From: Magnetospirillum sp. SS-4
Lineage (GTDB): Bacteria; Pseudomonadota; Alphaproteobacteria; Rhodospirillales; Magnetospirillaceae
Assembly (NCBI RefSeq): GCF_902729425.1
Contig: NZ_LR746530.1
Coordinates: 278,166-342,165, forward strand
Length of the DNA stretch: 64,000 nt
Direction: 5' to 3'
In this document: positions 55,635-64,000 of the stretch, piece by piece
Layout: each line of letters starts with the position of its first letter
Numbering within the stretch: the first letter of the stretch is position 1
The notes under the pieces: model-generated
What the model was told of the DNA's origin: nothing
The model's database searches: none
Seen by the model: only the letters and a program-made list of their open reading frames with translations
Program-made: the position numbers and the translations under genes

Positions 55635-57632
55635 CTAGATTTCCAGGCCCAGCCGGGTTCCCTCGGCGAAGGCGGCCAGGGCGTCCAGCCGGCCGGCGTC
55701 GCGGGCGCCGCCGACCAGATGGACCGGCTTGCCGGCCTTTTCCAGGGATTCCAGCAGGTCGCGCCGGGGGTCCTGGCCGATGCAGACCACGATGGTGTCG
55801 GCCTCGATCACCCGGTCCTGGCCGGCGATGGTCACATGCAGGCCGGCATCGTCGATGTGGCGGTAGGCGACGCCGCTCAGCATCTCGACGCCCGAGCGGT
55901 GCAGCAGCGCCTTGTGAATCCAGCCGGTGGTCTTGCCCAGGGTGGCGCCGGGGCGCTCGGCCCTTCTTTGCATCATGACGATGCGCCGGGCCGGCGGCGG
56001 CGCGGCGGCGGCGGCGGTCAGGGCGCCCGGCGTGGCGAAGGCGCGGTCGATGCCCCAGACCGCCTCGAACTCCTCGCCGGTCTCGCCCAGCAGCGCCGTG
56101 GCGACGTCGAAGCCGACCCCGCCGCAGCCCAGGATGGCGACGCGGGCGCCGGCCTCGCGGCGGCCGGACAGAATGTCGTCGTAGCCCGCCACCTTGGGGT
56201 GGTCGGCGCCGGGAATGCCGAGCCGGCGCGGCGTCACCCCCGCCGCCAGCACCACCCGGTCGAAGGCGGCGAGGTCGGCGGCTCCGGCCCGCGTCCCCAG
56301 GCGGATGTCCACCCCGGCCGCCGCCAGCTCGCCGGCATAGTGGCGCGGCGTCGCCATATATTCCGCCTTGCCCGGAATCCGGCGGGCCAGGACGAACTGG
56401 CCGCCCAGTTCCTCGGCCGCCTCGAACAGGGTGACGCGGTGGCCGCGCCGGGCCGCCTCCAGGGCCGAGGCCATGCCGGCGGGACCGCCGCCCACCACCG
56501 CGATGGTCTCGGCCCTGGTCACCGGGCGGGCGACGAAGGTGTCCTCGCGGCCGGCACGGGGGTTGACCAGGCAGGTGGACGTCCCGCCCGAGAAGATGGG
56601 GTCGAGGCACCCCTGGTTGCAGCCGATGCAGGCGTTGATGGTTTCGGCCCTGCCGTCCCTGACCTTGGCGGCGAAGGCCGGATCGGCCAGCAGCGGCCGC
56701 GCCATGGACACCAGGTCGGCGACCCCGGATTCCAGCAGCGATTCCGCCAGTTCCGGCGTCTTGACGCGGTTGCTGGCCGCCACCGGGATCGACACCGCCG
56801 CCTTGACGCGGGCCACCGCCCAGCTCCACGCCCCCTGGGGCACGGTGTGGGCGATGGTCGGGACCCGGGATTCATGCCAGCCGATGCCGCTGTTGAGGAT
56901 ATCGACGCCCGTCGCCTCCAGGGCGCGGGCGACCCGCACCACCTCGTCGGCGGTCATGCCGTCCTCGACCAGGTCGACCATGGACAGCCGCGCCGTCAGG
57001 ATCAGGCCGGGGCCAAGGGCGGCGCGGACGGCGCGGGTGATTTCGATCAGGAAGCGCATCCGCCCGTCGATGGAGCCGCCCCACGAATCGGTGCGCCGGT
57101 TGGTGCGCGGCGCCAGGAATTCGTTGACCAGATAGCCTTCCGACGCCATCACCTCGACGCCGTCATAGCCGGCCTCGACCGCCAGCCGGGCGGTGACGCC
57201 GTATTGCTCGATGGTGCGGGCGATGTCGGCCGCCGTCATCTCGCGGGGGGTGGCGACGCCGATGGGCGCCCTGATGGCCGAGGGCGCCACGATGGCGGAA
57301 TGCTTGCCGTAGCGGCCGCAATGCAGGATCTGCATGACGATGCGGCCGCCCTCGGCATGGACCGCGTCGGTGATCAGGCGGTGGCCGGCCAGTTGTCCCG
57401 GCTCGGCCAGGACGATGCCGTCGGCGCCGAAGCCGCCCTCGTCATTGGGCGAGACGCCGCCGGTGACGATCAGGCCGACGCCGCCCTTGGCCCGTTCGCG
57501 GTAGAACCGCGCCAGCCGGGGGAAGGCGTCGGCCTCGCCCTCGAACCCCAGATGCATGGACCCCATGATCATCCGGTTGGCCAGACGGATGGAGCGGACC
57601 TGAAGCGGCGACAGCAGACGGGGAAAGGTCAT
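55635..57632 (-). CDS. NADH:flavin oxidoreductase / 2,4-dienoyl-CoA reductase (FadH-like)
   Basis: A 665-residue multidomain flavoprotein. The N-terminal FMN TIM-barrel (old-yellow-enzyme type; LARFYRERAKGGVGLIVTGG, HCGRYGKHS, GYLVNEFLAPRTNRRTDSWG) is followed by the 4Fe-4S ligands in CIGCNQGC and the later STCLVNP, then FAD- and NAD-binding domains (VVGGGPAGMASALEAARRGH; ILGCGGVGFDVATALL). This is the FadH / trimethylamine-dehydrogenase architecture. The exact substrate (dienoyl-CoA or other enoate) cannot be read. ATG 57632 follows GAGGG; a Met four codons upstream is possible. Confidence 0.9.
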   Translation of the reverse strand: MTFPRLLSPLQVRSIRLANRMIMGSMHLGFEGEADAFPRLARFYRERAKGGVGLIVTGGVSPNDEGGFGADGIVLAEPGQLAGHRLITDAVHAEGGRIVMQILHCGRYGKHSAIVAPSAIRAPIGVATPREMTAADIARTIEQYGVTARLAVEAGYDGVEVMASEGYLVNEFLAPRTNRRTDSWGGSIDGRMRFLIEITRAVRAALGPGLILTARLSMVDLVEDGMTADEVVRVARALEATGVDILNSGIGWHESRVPTIAHTVPQGAWSWAVARVKAAVSIPVAASNRVKTPELAESLLESGVADLVSMARPLLADPAFAAKVRDGRAETINACIGCNQGCLDPIFSGGTSTCLVNPRAGREDTFVARPVTRAETIAVVGGGPAGMASALEAARRGHRVTLFEAAEELGGQFVLARRIPGKAEYMATPRHYAGELAAAGVDIRLGTRAGAADLAAFDRVVLAAGVTPRRLGIPGADHPKVAGYDDILSGRREAGARVAILGCGGVGFDVATALLGETGEEFEAVWGIDRAFATPGALTAAAAAPPPARRIVMMQRRAERPGATLGKTTGWIHKALLHRSGVEMLSGVAYRHIDDAGLHVTIAGQDRVIEADTIVVCIGQDPRRDLLESLEKAGKPVHLVGGARDAGRLDALAAFAEGTRLGLEI

Positions 57633-57790
57633 GGCAGCCCTCAATGCGGCATTGGGGTACCATTATGCCGGTTAAGGGGAAGGGGGCAAGACTGGAATTC
57701 TTCCAGGCACGATCGGCCTCCCCTTGTTGACTCCCATGCCCCAGGGGGTATGTTCGTGGCCCGTTTAGACCGCATCGAGCAGGACCTGCC

Positions 57791-58633
57791 ATGAGCTTCG
57801 CCGCCATCGAGAAGACCATCGACGCCGCCTGGGAGGCGCGTGACGGCGTCACCCTCCAGACCCGGGGCGAGATCAGGGATGCCGTCGAGGCGGCGCTGGA
57901 GGCGCTGGATTCCGGCGCGTTGCGCGTCGCCCAGAAGACCGGCGGCAAGTGGGTGGTGAACCAGTGGCTGAAGAAGGCGGTGCTGCTGTCGTTCCGCCTC
58001 AACGACATGGCGGTGATGACCGGCGGCCCCAACGGCTCGGCCTGGTTCGACAAGGTGCCGCTGAAGTTCGAGGGCTGGGACGACGCCCGCTTCCGCGCCG
58101 CCGGCTTCCGCGCCCTGCCCGGCTGCGTGGTGCGCCGTTCCGCCTATATCGCGCCCGGCACGGTGCTGCTGCCCAGCTTCGTCAACCTGGGCGCCTACGT
58201 CGATTCCGGCACCATGGTCGACACCTGGGCCACGGTGGGCTCGTGCGCCCAGATCGGCAAGAACGTCCACATCTCGGGCGGGGCCGGCATCGGCGGCGTG
58301 CTGGAGCCGCTCCAGGCCGGCCCGGTGATCATCGAGGACAACTGCTTCATCGGCGCCAGGGCCGAGGTGGCGGAAGGCGTGCTGGTCGAGACCGGCGCGG
58401 TGCTGTCCATGGGCGTCTATATCGGCGCGTCCACCAAGATCGTCGACCGCGAGACCGGCGAGATTCACATGGGCCGGGTTCCCGCCTATTCGGTGGTGGT
58501 GTCGGGCACCATGCCGGGCAAGCCGTTTCCCGACGGCACGCCGGGACCGGGGCTTTATTGCGCCGTCATCGTCAAGAAGGTGGACGAGAGGACCCGTTCC
58601 AAGATCTCCATCAACGAGCTGCTGCGCGATTGA
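57791..58633 (+). CDS. dapD: Tetrahydrodipicolinate N-succinyltransferase
   Basis: First step of the succinylase branch of lysine/DAP synthesis. It has 280 residues. An N-terminal helical part (LRLND-like FRLNDMAV) precedes the left-handed beta-helix with hexapeptide repeats (about residues 110-250; [54 protein letters not shown]). The stop codon overlaps the TTG start of dapE. Confidence 0.97.
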   Translation: MSFAAIEKTIDAAWEARDGVTLQTRGEIRDAVEAALEALDSGALRVAQKTGGKWVVNQWLKKAVLLSFRLNDMAVMTGGPNGSAWFDKVPLKFEGWDDARFRAAGFRALPGCVVRRSAYIAPGTVLLPSFVNLGAYVDSGTMVDTWATVGSCAQIGKNVHISGGAGIGGVLEPLQAGPVIIEDNCFIGARAEVAEGVLVETGAVLSMGVYIGASTKIVDRETGEIHMGRVPAYSVVVSGTMPGKPFPDGTPGPGLYCAVIVKKVDERTRSKISINELLRD

Positions 58634-59766
58634 GCCCGCTGCGCCATCCCCTGGGGCTGGCCCAGGCCCTGGTCCGCCGCCCCAGCGTCACGCCGGCGGA
58701 CGAAGGCGCCATGGACGTGCTGGCCGAGGCGCTGGAAAGCCTGGGCTTCGCCTGCCATCACATCCGCTCGGCCACGGGCGGACCGGAAATCCGCAACCTG
58801 TACGCCCGTCTCGGCGCGGGTTCGCCTAATTTCTGCTTCGCCGGCCATACCGACGTGGTGCCGCCCGGCAAGGGCTGGAGCCACGATCCCTTCGCCGCCG
58901 AGGTGGTGGACGGCATCTTGTACGGCCGGGGCGCCGCCGACATGAAGGGCGGCATCGCCTGCTTCGTCGCCGCGGTGGCGCGGCTGCTGGAAGACGGTCC
59001 GCCCAGGGGTTCGGTTTCGCTGCTGATCACCGGCGACGAGGAAGGACCGGCGGTGGACGGCACCGTCAAGGTGCTGGACTGGCTGAAGGAACGGGGCGAG
59101 ACCCTCGACCTCTGCCTGGTGGGGGAGCCGACCAATCCGGAGCGCCTGGGCGACATGATCAAGATCGGCCGGCGCGGCAGCCTCAACTGCCGCCTGACCG
59201 TGTCGGGAACCCAGGGGCATTCCGCCTATCCCCATCTGGCCGACAACCCGATCCCCCGCCTGCTGGGCATCCTTCGCCGCCTGACCGAGGCGCCGCTGGA
59301 CCAGGGCAACGCGCATTTCCAAGCCTCGACCCTGGCGCTGACCACCGTCGACGTGGGCAACGCCGCCGCCAACGTCATTCCCGCCGAGGCCCGCGCCGGC
59401 TTCAACATCCGCTTCAACGACATGCACACCGGCGCCTCGCTGACCCGCTGGATCGAGGGCATCGTGGCCGAGGCCGGCGGCTCGATCGACATCCGCGTCG
59501 AGGTCTCGGGCGATTCCTTCCTGACCCCGCCCGGCCCCCTGTCCGAGTGTCTGTCGGAATCCATCCGCGAGATCACCGGCCGGACGCCGGAGCTGTCCAC
59601 CTCCGGCGGCACCTCGGACGCCCGCTTCATCAAGAACCACTGCCCGGTGGTGGAATTCGGGCTGGTCGGGCGCTCGATCCACAAGGTCGACGAGCACGCC
59701 GCCGTCGCCGAGATGGAAACCCTGACCGAGATCTATCACCGGGTCCTGGCCCGGCTGGTCGCCTGA
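58630..59766 (+). CDS. dapE: Succinyl-diaminopimelate desuccinylase
   Basis: A zinc enzyme releasing LL-diaminopimelate. It has 378 residues. The start is TTG 58630, overlapping the dapD stop (TTGA), giving [20 protein letters not shown]; no in-frame ATG lies near this point. Metal motifs [11 protein letters not shown] and [11 protein letters not shown], the catalytic [13 protein letters not shown] and the dimerisation-domain segment [15 protein letters not shown] are all present, and the C-terminal metal ligand is in [11 protein letters not shown]. Co-translated with dapD and the next membrane protein (TGATG). Confidence 0.96.
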   Translation: MSPLRHPLGLAQALVRRPSVTPADEGAMDVLAEALESLGFACHHIRSATGGPEIRNLYARLGAGSPNFCFAGHTDVVPPGKGWSHDPFAAEVVDGILYGRGAADMKGGIACFVAAVARLLEDGPPRGSVSLLITGDEEGPAVDGTVKVLDWLKERGETLDLCLVGEPTNPERLGDMIKIGRRGSLNCRLTVSGTQGHSAYPHLADNPIPRLLGILRRLTEAPLDQGNAHFQASTLALTTVDVGNAAANVIPAEARAGFNIRFNDMHTGASLTRWIEGIVAEAGGSIDIRVEVSGDSFLTPPGPLSECLSESIREITGRTPELSTSGGTSDARFIKNHCPVVEFGLVGRSIHKVDEHAAVAEMETLTEIYHRVLARLVA

Positions 59767-60323
59767 TGGCGTTCCCGGCGGCAACCATCGTCGCCGGCGT
59801 GTTCGGCGCCTGGCGGCTGGCCCGGCGCGACCCGCGCGGGCTGGCCTGGTTCCAGACCACGCCGCAGGGATTCTGGACCTCGTTCTGGGGACCGGGGCTG
59901 GTGTTTCCCGCCTTCCTGGCGCTGCAGGCGCTGGACGGCGGTTTCGAGGACGGGCCGCTCCGCCCGCTCCTGGTCCATCTCATCGCCTATGTCGCCGCCT
60001 GCGCCGCCTTTCCCCTGGCGGTCGCCCACATCGCCGAGGGGCTGGACAAGGGACGCCACTACATCCGCTATATCGTCGCCTATAACTGGTCGGCGGTGAT
60101 CCAGTTGGCGGTGCTGCTGCCGGTGGTGCTGCTGAGCCATCTGTTTCCCGGTCCCGCCTTCGCCATGCTCAATCTGGCGGTCACCGTTGTCCTGCTGGTC
60201 TATCAGACCTATATCGCCCATGTGGCGCTGGAGGTTCCGCCCATCCAGGCTGGCATGCTGGTGGTCCTGGACCTGATGATCGGCGCCATGGTGCAGATGA
60301 CCGCCGACCGCCTGCTGGGATGA
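59766..60323 (+). CDS. Integral membrane protein of unknown function, coupled to dapE
   Basis: A 185-residue protein with about five hydrophobic helices (roughly residues 30-52, 65-90, 105-125, 130-152, 160-180). The ATG overlaps the dapE stop as ATGA, so it is translated from the dap transcript. A charged motif [17 protein letters not shown] lies between helices two and three. I do not recognise the family; position alone does not assign a role in lysine or cell-wall metabolism. Confidence 0.78.
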   Translation: MAFPAATIVAGVFGAWRLARRDPRGLAWFQTTPQGFWTSFWGPGLVFPAFLALQALDGGFEDGPLRPLLVHLIAYVAACAAFPLAVAHIAEGLDKGRHYIRYIVAYNWSAVIQLAVLLPVVLLSHLFPGPAFAMLNLAVTVVLLVYQTYIAHVALEVPPIQAGMLVVLDLMIGAMVQMTADRLLG

Positions 60324-60326
60324 TTC

Positions 60327-60938
60327 ATGACCGCCGCCAAGCCCACCGCCAAGTCGAAGCCCGCCGCCCGGTCCAAGGGCGACAAGTCCGCCGAGCCCGC
60401 CCGCGATCCGCTGGCCCGGCTGCTCCAGTCCCATCCCGAGACCGCCTACGACTATCTTGAATTCCGCTATCTGATGGCCGGCAACGCCGCCGCCCTGGCG
60501 GCCGAACGGGCGTCGGAGGCCGATCTGGCCCGCATGCGCGCCTGCATCGAGGCCATGGAGAAGGCCCACGCCATCGACGATCCCGCCCAGGAAGCCGCCG
60601 CCGACGCCGAATTTCACCTGACCATCTACGAGGCGTCGCAGAATCTGGTGATGACCCAGGTGATGCGGCGCATCTTCGACATGCTGAAGGGCGGCGTGTT
60701 CTACGACCGCGACGACCTCTATCGCCGCAAGGGCGTGCGCGAGGGGTTCCTGCGCCAGCATCAGGCCATCTGGCACGCCATCGCCTCGGGCAATCCCGAG
60801 ACGGCGCGGGCGACCGCCGAGGCCCATATCTCGTCGATCCGGGAAGCCCTGCGCGAGGCCCAGGGCGCCGACCAGCGCCGCGAGGTCGCGATCCGGCGGC
60901 GCGGCGGCTCGGACCTCGTCGCCCGCCCCAGGGGATAG
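60327..60938 (+). CDS. FCD-domain protein lacking the GntR helix-turn-helix
   Basis: 203 residues. Residues 27-185 align by eye with the ligand domain of PdhR (DPLARLLQSHPETAYDYLEFR against [21 protein letters not shown]), and the metal-site residues Asp93, His97, His145 and His167 are all kept. The usual winged-helix domain of about 70 residues that should precede it is absent: the N-terminus is a short Lys/Ala/Pro-rich tail. The gene begins three bases after the membrane protein and no HTH is encoded upstream in another frame. It stands directly in front of lutABC, whose regulators are usually FCD proteins, so a lactate/pyruvate-sensing role is plausible. How it would bind DNA is open. Confidence 0.82.
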   Translation: MTAAKPTAKSKPAARSKGDKSAEPARDPLARLLQSHPETAYDYLEFRYLMAGNAAALAAERASEADLARMRACIEAMEKAHAIDDPAQEAAADAEFHLTIYEASQNLVMTQVMRRIFDMLKGGVFYDRDDLYRRKGVREGFLRQHQAIWHAIASGNPETARATAEAHISSIREALREAQGADQRREVAIRRRGGSDLVARPRG

Positions 60939-60952
60939 CTTGGCAAACAAAC

Positions 60953-60977
60953 TTTACCACTTTACATCTCGGGTAAA
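60953..60977 (+). promoter_or_regulatory. Inverted repeat in the lutA leader
   Basis: TTTACC-N13-GGTAAA lies in the AT-rich 95-base gap before lutA, overlapping a weak -10-like TAAAAT (60974-60979). It is a candidate operator. It does not match the PdhR/LldR GT-N-AC pattern, so the binding protein is not predicted. Confidence 0.35.
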
Positions 60978-61033
60978 ATAGCATAACCATTGGCGGGTCG
61001 GTGATGAATGCCGACCCTTCCCATGGAGCGCCC

Positions 61034-61783
61034 ATGCCCGCTTCCGGCCGTCCCCACACCGTCTATTTCTTCGGCACCTGCCTGATCGACATGTTCTATC
61101 CCGAGGCTGGGCTGGCCGGGATGGAATTGCTGAAGCGCGAGGGGCTGAAGGTGGTGTTTCCGCAAAAGCAGACCTGTTGCGGCCAGCCGGCCCGCAACAA
61201 CGGCCACCAGGACGAGGCCCGCGCCGTGGCGCGGCTGCAACTGGACGCCTTTCCCGGCGATTGGCCGATCGTGGTGCCGTCGGGCTCGTGCGCCGGCATG
61301 ATGAAGGTCCATTATCCCGAATTGTTCGAGAACGACCCCGACCACGCCCGCGCCGTGGCGTTCTCGGAACGGGTGTTCGAGTTGACCGAGTTCCTGGTGG
61401 ACGTGCTGGGGGTCCGGCTGGTCGACCGGGGCCGGCCGGTCACCGTCACCTGGCATCCGTCCTGCCATTCCCAGCGGGAAGCCGGGGTGGTGGAGCAGCC
61501 CAAGGCGCTGCTGCGCCAGCTGGCTAACGTCACCTTGGTGGAAAACCCGCGTGAAAAGGAATGCTGCGGCTTCGGCGGCACCTTCTCGGTCAAGCAGCCG
61601 GAAATCTCGGCCGCCATGGTCGCCGACAAGGTGGCGTCCATCGAGGCCACCGGCGCGTCCCAGGTGGTGTCGGGCGATTGCGGCTGCCTGATGAATATCA
61701 CCGGCGCCGCCGCCAAGAGCCGCAAGGCCTTCACCGGCACCCACATCGCCGAATTCCTGCTGGAGCGCTGCCATGGCCGCTGA
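61034..61783 (+). CDS. lutA: L-lactate oxidation complex, Cys-rich subunit LutA
   Basis: A 249-residue CCG-domain protein: two heterodisulfide-reductase-like Cys motifs, CCGQPARNN (Cys48-49) and CCGFGGTFS (Cys177-178), each with an upstream single Cys block (FFGTCLIDMF, WHPSCHSQR). LutABC oxidise L-lactate to pyruvate in the cytoplasm. ATG 61034 has GGAG six bases upstream; GTG 61001 is less likely. It overlaps lutB by 11 bases. Confidence 0.94.
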   Translation: MPASGRPHTVYFFGTCLIDMFYPEAGLAGMELLKREGLKVVFPQKQTCCGQPARNNGHQDEARAVARLQLDAFPGDWPIVVPSGSCAGMMKVHYPELFENDPDHARAVAFSERVFELTEFLVDVLGVRLVDRGRPVTVTWHPSCHSQREAGVVEQPKALLRQLANVTLVENPREKECCGFGGTFSVKQPEISAAMVADKVASIEATGASQVVSGDCGCLMNITGAAAKSRKAFTGTHIAEFLLERCHGR

Positions 61784-63206
61784 AGCCCGCGTCTCGGATT
61801 TCGGCGGCAAGGCGCATGTGGCGCTGAACGATCCCAAGCTTCGGGCCAATTTCCGCCGCGCCATGGACGGATTGATGGCCAAGCGCGCCGCCCAGTTCGA
61901 CGACCCCGCCGAGTGGACGGCGTTGCGCGCCCGCGGCGCCGCCATCCGTGCCCGCGCCCTGGCCCGGTTGCCGGACCTGCTGGAGCGGCTGGAAGCCAAT
62001 CTGACCCGCAACGGCATCACCGTCCATTGGGCCGAGACCCCGGCCGAGGCCAACGCCGCCGTGCTGGGGATTCTCCGGCAGGCCGGCGCCAAAAGGGTGA
62101 TCAAGGGCAAGTCCATGGTCACCGAGGAAATCCACCTCAACGCCCATCTGGAGGCCAACGGCATCACCGCCGTGGAATCCGACCTGGGCGAATACATCAT
62201 CCAGCTGGCCGGTCAGGCGCCGTCCCATATCGTCATGCCCTGCATCCACATGAACAAGGTCGAGATCGCCGAGCTGTTCGCCGACAAGATCGAGGGGCAG
62301 ACCTACACCGAGGACGTGGACGAATTGTGCGCCGCCGCCCGCAAGGCCCTGCGCGACCGTTTCGCCGACGCCGACGCTGGCATTTCCGGGGTCAATTTCG
62401 CGGTGGCCGAGACCGGCACCCTGGTGCTGATCGAGAACGAGGGCAACGGACGCCTGTCCACCACCCTGCCGCCGCTGCATATCGCGGTGACCGGCATCGA
62501 GAAGGTGGTGGAAAGGCTCGACGACGTGGCGCCGCTGCTGTCGCTGCTGCCGCGTTCGGCCACCGGCCAGATCATCACCACCTATGTCAACATGATCAGT
62601 TCGCCCCGAAAGGCCGGCGAGAAGGACGGCCCCCGCCAGGTCCATCTGGTGCTGCTGGACAATGGCCGGTCGCGGGTCTACGCCGACGTCCAGCTGGCCG
62701 ACACGCTGCGCTGCATCCGCTGTGCCGCCTGCATGAACCATTGCCCGGTCTATACCCGGGTGGGCGGCCACACCTACACCTTCACCTATCCCGGTCCCAT
62801 CGGCAAGATCCTGACGCCGCAGCTGGAGGGGCTGGACTGCGCCGGCGATCAGCCGCACGCCTCCAGCCTGTGCGGCGCCTGCGCCGAGGTCTGTCCGGTC
62901 CAGATTCCCATTCCCGACCTGCTGGCCCGCCTGCGCACCGAGGCGGTGCGTCCCGCCTCGCCGGCGGTCAGGGGCGGCGGCTCCGGCCGCTCGCTGGCCG
63001 ACACCCTGGGCTGGGCCGGCTGGACTGCGATGTATTCCTCGCCGCGGCTCTATGGCCTGTCCAGCCGGATGATGGGGCTGTTCGGCAACCTGATCCCCGC
63101 CTGGATGCCCATGCTGAAGCAGTGGACCCGGGTGCGGACCAAACCCAGATTCGCCGGAAAGAGCCTGCACCAGATTGCCCGCGAGAGGGGTTTTTCCAAT
63201 GACTGA
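61773..63206 (+). CDS. lutB: Lactate utilization iron-sulfur protein LutB
   Basis: A 477-residue protein with a LUD domain at the N-terminus (KRVIKGKSMVTEEIHLN; GVNFAVAETGTLVLIENEGN) and two ferredoxin-type 4Fe-4S clusters, CIRCAACMNHCPVY (about residues 314-326) and CGACAEVCPVQIP (about 367-379). It transfers electrons within LutABC. It starts inside the end of lutA and ends inside lutC (8-base overlap). Confidence 0.95.
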   Translation: MAAEARVSDFGGKAHVALNDPKLRANFRRAMDGLMAKRAAQFDDPAEWTALRARGAAIRARALARLPDLLERLEANLTRNGITVHWAETPAEANAAVLGILRQAGAKRVIKGKSMVTEEIHLNAHLEANGITAVESDLGEYIIQLAGQAPSHIVMPCIHMNKVEIAELFADKIEGQTYTEDVDELCAAARKALRDRFADADAGISGVNFAVAETGTLVLIENEGNGRLSTTLPPLHIAVTGIEKVVERLDDVAPLLSLLPRSATGQIITTYVNMISSPRKAGEKDGPRQVHLVLLDNGRSRVYADVQLADTLRCIRCAACMNHCPVYTRVGGHTYTFTYPGPIGKILTPQLEGLDCAGDQPHASSLCGACAEVCPVQIPIPDLLARLRTEAVRPASPAVRGGGSGRSLADTLGWAGWTAMYSSPRLYGLSSRMMGLFGNLIPAWMPMLKQWTRVRTKPRFAGKSLHQIARERGFSND

Positions 63207-63852
63207 CCCGCGCGAGCGCATCTTGTCCCGCCTCAAATCCGCCCCCCGCCGCCCGCTGCCCGATCTGCCCGACTGGAGCCCACCCGCCTATGGCGACCAG
63301 GCCATGGCCCGCTTCCGCGCTATGCTGGAGGCCGCCCACGCCGATGTTCACGAGGTTTCGGATGCCGAGTGGCCGGAGCGGCTGCGCGCCATCCTGGCCG
63401 GCAAGGGCGTGCGGGTGGTGCTGTTCGCCCCCGCCACCGCGGCCGGGCGCCGGCTGGCCCGCGACTGGGCCGGCGGCGAGGGACCGTCGCTGGTCGCGTA
63501 CGACCGCCCGGTCGAGGAGATGAAGCCGGTGCTGGTGCACGAAGCCCAGGCGGCGGTGACCGAGGCACGGGGCGGTATCGCCCAGACCGGTTCGCTGGTG
63601 CTGTGGCCCGGTGCCGACGAACCGCGCCTGATGAGCCTGCTGCCGCCGATCCACGTGGCGGTGGTGGCAAGGTCGCGCATCCGCGACAGCCTGGCCGAAA
63701 CCATGGCGGCCGAGGGCTGGGCCGGGACCATGCCGACCAACGCGGTGCTGGTTTCCGGTCCCAGCAAGACCGCCGATATCGAGCAGACCCTGGCCTATGG
63801 CGTTCACGGTCCCAAGGAGCTGATCGTCCTGGTGATCGGAGACGCGCGATGA
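63199..63852 (+). CDS. lutC: Lactate utilization protein LutC
   Basis: A 217-residue LUD-domain subunit. MTDPRERILSRLKSA starts at ATG 63199; TEARGGIAQTGSLVLWPG, LLPPIHVAVV and VSGPSKTADIEQTLAYGVHGP are the family signatures, ending in a strand typical for the domain. It overlaps lutB by 8 bases and the next gene by 4 (ATGA). Confidence 0.94.
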   Translation: MTDPRERILSRLKSAPRRPLPDLPDWSPPAYGDQAMARFRAMLEAAHADVHEVSDAEWPERLRAILAGKGVRVVLFAPATAAGRRLARDWAGGEGPSLVAYDRPVEEMKPVLVHEAQAAVTEARGGIAQTGSLVLWPGADEPRLMSLLPPIHVAVVARSRIRDSLAETMAAEGWAGTMPTNAVLVSGPSKTADIEQTLAYGVHGPKELIVLVIGDAR

Positions 63853-64000
63853 ACGGCATTTCCCCGCTTCCCGACCATTCCGCCCTGCTCCGCGACCTGG
63901 TGGGCGTGATTCCGGACGGGCGTCTGATCACCGACCCGTTGCGCCGTCTCGCCTACGGCACCGACGCCAGTTTCTACCGGCTGGTGCCCCAGGTGGTGGC
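63849..64000 (+). CDS. FAD-linked oxidase, probably D-lactate dehydrogenase type (5' end only)
   Basis: ATG 63849 overlaps the lutC stop; about 50 codons are in the window. The visible part has VIPDGRLITDPLRRLAYGTDASFYRLVPQVV, the start of the FAD_binding_4 family as in two-domain (FAD plus Fe-S) D-lactate dehydrogenases. Linkage to lutABC suggests both lactate isomers are handled. The C-terminal Fe-S half cannot be checked here. Confidence 0.75.
   Translation, partial: MNGISPLPDHSALLRDLVGVIPDGRLITDPLRRLAYGTDASFYRLVPQVV

Overview
The window reads as a chromosomal core-genome segment of a high-GC alphaproteobacterium of the Rhodospirillales type. The best guess is a Magnetospirillum-like organism, inferred from gene content and from gene orders typical of alphaproteobacteria (argH-lptM-lysA-DUF4175, hemC-hemD-mic60-hemY, miaB-phoH-ybeY-corC, rsmI-yraN-BON-sirB1-gshB). 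No insertion sequence, prophage, CRISPR array or rRNA is visible. There are two tRNAs. Coding density is high and many neighbouring genes overlap by four bases (ATGA or GTGA), which implies extensive translational coupling.

Layout. 1-7.5 kb: the 5' three quarters of a giant NAD-glutamate dehydrogenase (minus, running off the left edge), divergent from dapB; a tandem pair of small secreted proteins that are paralogous to each other; a secreted alpha/beta hydrolase; and a PilZ (c-di-GMP) protein. 7.4-17.3 kb: one long minus-strand tetrapyrrole operon, hemC-hemD-mic60-hemY-cytochrome c-cobU-cobW-cobN, ending in a 26-codon membrane micro-ORF. 17.5-25.6 kb (plus): tsaD-greB, an FNR-box-preceded cytochrome c peroxidase, then argH-lptM-lysA-DUF4175. 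25.7-31.2 kb (minus): comM/yifB and rsmI-yraN-BON lipoprotein-sirB1-gshB, divergent from an LpoA-like lipoprotein. 32.6-37.2 kb: DUF6481 protein, tRNA-Gln, a GMC oxidoreductase with a small partner, and asnB. 37.2-42.3 kb: OmpA-like lipoprotein, tRNA-Arg, and a small envelope-polysaccharide-like group (GT2, polytopic membrane protein, methyltransferase). 42.3-48 kb (minus): miaB-phoH-ybeY-corC, a membrane protein, and rlmN. 48-54.6 kb (plus): a 7TMR-DISM histidine kinase, its OmpR-type regulator, a TetR regulator, and clpB behind a plausible heat-shock promoter. 54.6-57.6 kb (minus): ChaN-like and FadH-like proteins. 57.8-64 kb (plus): dapD-dapE-membrane protein, an FCD-domain protein without its DNA-binding domain, and lutABC followed by the start of an FAD-linked dehydrogenase gene that runs off the right edge.

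How the genes work together. dapB, dapD, dapE and lysA give four steps of the succinylase lysine/diaminopimelate route, in three places. hemC/hemD make uroporphyrinogen III, the last precursor common to heme and B12, and the same transcript carries cobU, cobW and cobN for corrinoid synthesis. The lut genes and the final partial gene point to lactate oxidation.

Most of the window is ordinary housekeeping sequence. The items most worth a second look are the helix-turn-helix-less FCD regulator in front of lutABC, the 26-codon membrane micro-ORF coupled to cobN and antisense to pilZ, the heme/B12/Mic60 polycistron, several well-formed palindromes in divergent promoter regions, and the Cys-paired secreted paralogues. 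I found no convincing new defence or mobile system.
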